A DNA stretch of 24,472 nt, from the IMG/VR virus record IMGVR_UViG_3300017987_002574, positions 1 through 24,472 of that record, one strand, 5' to 3'. Both the position numbers and the translations under genes were made by a program. The notes under the pieces were generated by a model. The model saw nothing but the letters and a program-made list of their open reading frames with translations. It ran no database searches and was not told where the DNA came from. Shown here piece after piece: positions 22,422-24,472 of the stretch. This stretch comes from a virus. How positions within the stretch are numbered: position 1 is the stretch's first letter; each line of letters opens with the position of its first letter.

Positions 22422-23035
22422 GTCGTCACCTCGAGGCGTGCGATCGCCTTCTCGATCTCCTCGAGACGGCCCTCGAGGGCGACGACCATCTTCCGGAGGT
22501 CTTCGATCTCCTTCGACTTCCTCTTGAGGAGGTCGGCGAGCATCGTCTCGACGGAGAGCCGTTGAGCCTTCTCGTCGGCGAAGACGCGGGCGAGCGCTTC
22601 GCGATCCGGACGGCCGTCGATCCCGAGTTCGTCCTCGACGTCGAAGAAGAGGTCGAAGAGCCCGTCGGTGACTTTCACGAAGAAAACCTCGACCTCGGGG
22701 GCGACCTTCTTCTCCTGGGGGACGAAGCCGGTCGTCGACTTCGCGGTCTCGGCGTCGACCTCGGCGTCGACGTCCTCGATGCTCCTCTCGACCGGCTCGC
22801 AGATCCCCGGCGGGTCCCCGGCCTCGGCCGAGAAGCGCTCGGCCTCCTTCCGGTGCTCGTCGCAGAACGCCGCGACGACGATCTCCTCCTCCCCGTGCTC
22901 GTCCTTCTGGACGAGGATCGTGAGGTCATAGAGGCCCTCGCGGGTCTTCCCGTCAGTCACCCCGCAGACGGCGCAACGGCTCGGGGAGGTCCCCTTCCAT
23001 CGGCGAATGACTCGCCCGTGTCGGTCCTTCTTCAT
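22418..23035 (-). CDS. Putative zinc-binding protein with a C-terminal coiled coil (205 aa)
   Basis: The start is ATG at 23035, overlapping the previous stop (ATGA). C21-x2-C24 and C58-x2-H61 form a likely zinc site in a small treble-clef-like or zinc-ribbon fold with two strands between them (LYDLTILVQKDEHGEEEIVVAAF). The middle is acidic (SIEDVDAEVDAETAKS). Residues about 155-203 form a coiled coil (KRKSKEIEDLRKMVVALEGRLEEIEKAIARL). This may be a DNA- or RNA-binding or adaptor protein. No family is recognised beyond the metal ligands. Confidence 0.65.
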   Translation of the reverse strand: MKKDRHGRVIRRWKGTSPSRCAVCGVTDGKTREGLYDLTILVQKDEHGEEEIVVAAFCDEHRKEAERFSAEAGDPPGICEPVERSIEDVDAEVDAETAKSTTGFVPQEKKVAPEVEVFFVKVTDGLFDLFFDVEDELGIDGRPDREALARVFADEKAQRLSVETMLADLLKRKSKEIEDLRKMVVALEGRLEEIEKAIARLEVTT

Positions 23036-23187
23036 GACTGGACTCCTTCCTTCTCGGTCTCTCTGGCAAGGTGAACGAAAATAGCGGCCCAATATCCGAA
23101 GTTTGAGAACTTGTAGCGGGCGAGGTTGCGGAGGGCCTTCCTCCTCGCGTCGTCCCGCTTCTCGACTAGGAGGTCAAGGGCCTTCAC
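23032..23187 (-). CDS. Small basic protein (51 aa)
   Basis: The gene runs from GTG 23187 (overlapping the preceding TGA) to TGA 23032-23034, which overlaps the next ATG. It encodes a basic helix (VEKRDDARRKALRNLARYKFS) followed by an aromatic, hydrophobic stretch (NFGYWAAIFVHLA). The overlaps at both ends make this short frame credible. A longer frame to 23349 is Arg-rich shadow sequence. It is too short for a family assignment. Confidence 0.6.
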   Translation of the reverse strand: MKALDLLVEKRDDARRKALRNLARYKFSNFGYWAAIFVHLARETEKEGVQS

Positions 23188-23792
23188 TCCGACCCCTCGC
23201 GCTTCTCGAGGAGGGGAGCATTCTCCGGGGCCGGGGGAAAGGTCGGCGGCTCGTAGAGCTCGTCGATCGCCCGCTTCTCGGCGAGCTCGTCGGCGCGGTA
23301 CTCGTCGACGTCGTCGCGGGCGCCCTCGGCCCGCTCGCAGATCTCCCAATCCCGCCGGAAGACCTTCTCGTCCTCGTAGTAGGTCGCGCAGACGAACCCG
23401 TCGCTCCGTTCGTGGAAGAGGATCGCGACCGTCTCGCGGAGGAGGTCCTCCTCCTCGCGCGTGATCTCGAAGCCCGCCTCGAAGACGAAGGGCCTCTCGA
23501 CGTAGGCGAACGAGGCGCTCCCGCCGATCATGACCTCACCGTCGAATTCCCCGAATTTCCATAGCTCGCGCGTGATCTCGAGCTCGCCCCCGAACTTCCC
23601 CGGCCCCGCGACCTTCCGGGGCTCGCCCAGGGGCCTCGCGATCAGGTCCCCATCCGGCGCGATCTTGCACGCCTCCTTGTGGGTCTCGTACCCGGCATCG
23701 CGGGAGCACAACTCGAGGGCCTCCTCGGGGGTCTCCGCTTCGTAGGCCCCGAGCACCGTCCCCGACTGAGTGTTTTCGACCAGATACTTCAT
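23184..23792 (-). CDS. First gene of the leftward operon, unknown early protein (202 aa)
   Basis: ATG 23792 has a strong SD (GGAGGAAGG) and is the first gene after the leftward promoter. The N-terminal 45 residues (MKYLVENTQSGTVLGAYEAETPEEALE, then RDAGY) match a small domain common in phage and plasmid proteins, with a TG.VLG.Y.A.T.EEAL...DAGY pattern. Residues 85-155 form beta strands (ELEITRELWKFGEFDGEVMI, FVFEAGFEITREE). The C-terminus is acidic and Pro-rich. Its function is unknown. As the first and best-expressed early gene it may interact with the host. Confidence 0.7.
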   Translation of the reverse strand: MKYLVENTQSGTVLGAYEAETPEEALELCSRDAGYETHKEACKIAPDGDLIARPLGEPRKVAGPGKFGGELEITRELWKFGEFDGEVMIGGSASFAYVERPFVFEAGFEITREEEDLLRETVAILFHERSDGFVCATYYEDEKVFRRDWEICERAEGARDDVDEYRADELAEKRAIDELYEPPTFPPAPENAPLLEKREGSE

Positions 23793-23852
23793 GCGTCCTT
23801 CCTCCTTGTGGGTCTCTCGCCATGAATGAAACAAACCGGATATCACGCTCTC

Positions 23853-23880
23853 ATTGTACGACTGTCTAGGCGCCTGTCTA
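23853..23880 (-). promoter_or_regulatory. Leftward sigma70-like promoter
   Basis: On the minus strand, TAGACA (23875-23880) and TACAAT (23853-23858) are separated by 16 bases, each with one mismatch to the consensus -35 and -10. The first leftward gene starts about 55 bases downstream. The spacer contains the palindrome AGGCGCCT (23868-23875) and a second copy of the TAGACA sequence, so repressor binding there would block the promoter. Confidence 0.65.
23864..23880. promoter_or_regulatory. Candidate operator 1
   Basis: GTCTAGGCGCCTGTCTA contains the perfect eight-base palindrome AGGCGCCT flanked by two direct GTCTA copies (23864-23868 and 23876-23880). It lies between the -10 and -35 of the leftward promoter. 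A related sequence lies at 23921-23934. Binding by one of the two XRE proteins is inferred. Confidence 0.5.
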
Positions 23881-23920
23881 CTCTAAATCTTGGGAATGGG
23901 TTGTTTTTTTTGGTCTAAGA

Positions 23921-23934
23921 GTCTAGGCTCGCCT
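23921..23934. promoter_or_regulatory. Candidate operator 2, just upstream of the rightward regulator
   Basis: GTCTAGGCTCGCCT repeats operator 1's GTCTAGGC..GCCT with two extra bases in the centre. A further GTCTA lies at 23913-23917. It ends three bases before the ATG of the rightward regulator gene, so a bound repressor would cover its start region. Confidence 0.45.
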
Positions 23935-23937
23935 CGC

Positions 23938-24177
23938 ATGAAAACGACCGGTGAAAGGCTCCGACGTTGGCGGGCGCGCTCCGGGCTCTCCCAGGAGGAC
24001 GCGGCGAGGGTCTTCGGATGCACCGTCGGCGCGGTCAAGAAGTGGGAGGCCGACGAGGTCGAGCCGACCGGCGACGGCCTCGTCTACCGGAAGAAGGTCG
24101 AGAAGATCCTCGGGAGACACGAGGCCCATTGGGAGGAGTGCTTCGCCGAGGCGAGGGGGGTCGGGGATGGAAGATAG
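23938..24177 (+). CDS. XRE-family helix-turn-helix regulator, rightward (79 aa)
   Basis: Residues 6-42 are a clear Xre-type helix-turn-helix (RLRRWRARSGLSQEDAARVF, then TVGAVKKWEADEVEP). The rest is a charged helix with two Trp/Cys-containing turns. ATG 23938 has no SD; the frame also stays open to a TTG at 23890, but the extra residues are unlike a regulator N-terminus and would cross operator 2. The protein may therefore be made from a leaderless transcript. Its position opposite the leftward operon is that of a repressor or Cro-type switch gene. Its last codons overlap the next small gene. Confidence 0.8.
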   Translation: MKTTGERLRRWRARSGLSQEDAARVFGCTVGAVKKWEADEVEPTGDGLVYRKKVEKILGRHEAHWEECFAEARGVGDGR

Positions 24178-24250
24178 GACGAAGGCGCGAGTCGTGTTCC
24201 TCCTACTCGCGGCCGGGCTCCTAGCCTTCGCCCTGGCCCTCTTCTCGTAA
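24167..24250 (+). CDS. 27-residue membrane peptide
   Basis: ATG 24167, with GGGG-rich SD-like sequence upstream, encodes MEDRTKARVV followed by one hydrophobic helix (FLLLAAGLLAFALALF). It overlaps the regulator gene by 11 bases in another frame. A short charged N-terminus before a single helix is typical of phage membrane microproteins. The function is unknown, and it could be a spurious frame, but the clean hydrophobic stretch and TAA stop favour a real peptide. Confidence 0.5.
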   Translation: MEDRTKARVVFLLLAAGLLAFALALFS

Positions 24251-24252
24251 CG

Positions 24253-24286
24253 AGACAGGCGCCGCCGGGAGGGTCCCGGCGACGCC
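24253..24286 (+). other. Operator-like 11-mer merged with a GC-rich hairpin
   Basis: AGACAGGCGCC (24253-24263) is identical to the minus-strand sequence of operator 1 (23869-23879). The same region forms a hairpin: CGCCGGG (24263-24269) pairs with CCCGGCG (24275-24281), extended by GGCG/CGCC across one mismatch. No U tract follows. It may be a third operator, an attenuator, or both. Confidence 0.4.
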
Positions 24287-24383
24287 CTGGCGAGAACCCC
24301 CGGAAGGGGTCCATGAGTCAAGGCCTCATCTTGGCACGGTGGGGCGCGAGAGTCAACCGATCGAGAGGGAGGAGAATCACCGC

Positions 24384-24472
24384 ATGAGTCGATTTACCCG
24401 TATCCAAGGTCTGTCCGACGATCGTCGGCTTCCCCGAATCGCGAAGCTACGGCTCGGGGTCAAGAAGACCGC
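24384..24472 (+). CDS. Start of a phage early gene (partial)
   Basis: ATG 24384, with GGGAGGAG at 24367-24374, opens a frame to the window end (29 complete codons, MSRFTRIQGLSDDRRLP and then IAKLRLGVKK). The first 25 residues recall a phage and prophage family with a ...RIQGLSD.RRLPR.GKIRLG opening, sometimes annotated as a recombination directionality factor or metal-binding protein. I recall this from memory and it is not certain. The gap before it (24251-24383) holds the operator-like hairpin and a smaller ACCCC/GGGGT hairpin. Confidence 0.6.
   Translation, partial: MSRFTRIQGLSDDRRLPRIAKLRLGVKKT

Noticed and set aside
23103-23564. Rightward open frame opposite the leftward operon
   Set aside because: It is antisense to overlapping genes with good start signals and shows the same biased composition as other shadow frames.
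23890-23937. N-terminal extension of the rightward regulator from TTG 23890
   Set aside because: The extra residues (MGMGCFFWSKSLGSPR) do not look like a helix-turn-helix N-terminus, and the region holds operator-like repeats instead.
1-24472. CRISPR arrays, tRNA genes, insertion sequences and attachment sites
   Set aside because: No regular spaced repeats, tRNA-like cloverleaf with a T-loop signature, transposase or integrase frame was recognised by eye; a dedicated search was not possible.

Overview
The window is a piece of a tailed double-stranded DNA phage or prophage from a high-GC bacterium (about two thirds G+C by eye). Genes are packed with ATGA/GTGA stop-start overlaps, Shine-Dalgarno (SD) sequences of the GGAGG type are common, and there is a lipobox signal peptide and a sigma70-like promoter. 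All of this points to a bacterial host. Codon use leans strongly to CTC, GAG, GTC and ATC, which makes the palindrome CTCGAG very frequent. The host genus cannot be named. No integrase, terminase, endolysin, tRNA or CRISPR array is recognisable, so the replicon is incomplete at both ends.

Region 1 (1-8141, rightward) is the head module. It starts with the tail end of a probable portal gene and several small unknown genes. A Mu F-like head morphogenesis protein follows, then a sulfotransferase-like protein and a beta-sandwich surface protein. Next comes a protease-scaffold fusion whose scaffold half has its own internal start signal. A two-domain decoration-like protein, a Mu gpT-like major capsid protein and an unknown protein complete the block. 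The gaps around the protease, decoration and capsid genes each hold an RNA hairpin.

Region 2 (8145-20102, rightward) holds surface and tail genes: two beta-rich presumed virion proteins, a gp36-like connector, a Mu gpG-like morphogenesis protein, a likely tail tube protein, and a tail-terminator-like protein with a fibronectin-type tail. A 228-residue helical protein is the best candidate for a very short tape measure. Two large baseplate or tail-tip proteins and a 971-residue fibre follow. There is no tail sheath gene, so the virion is probably non-contractile.

Region 3 (20166-21334, rightward) has four small genes: a one-helix membrane protein, a lipoprotein, an unknown protein and a two-helix membrane protein. 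It looks like a lysis cassette without a recognisable endolysin. A strong bidirectional terminator (21383-21420) ends it.

Region 4 (23792-21438, leftward) is a six-gene translationally coupled early or regulatory operon of mostly unknown proteins. It includes a CxxC...CxxH protein and an XRE-family regulator. It converges on the structural operon.

Region 5 (23793-24472) is a divergent control region. It holds a good leftward promoter with a palindrome in its spacer and related candidate operators. A second XRE regulator, a 27-residue membrane peptide and the beginning of another early gene run rightward. The two regulators around this region suggest a genetic switch, although this is an inference.
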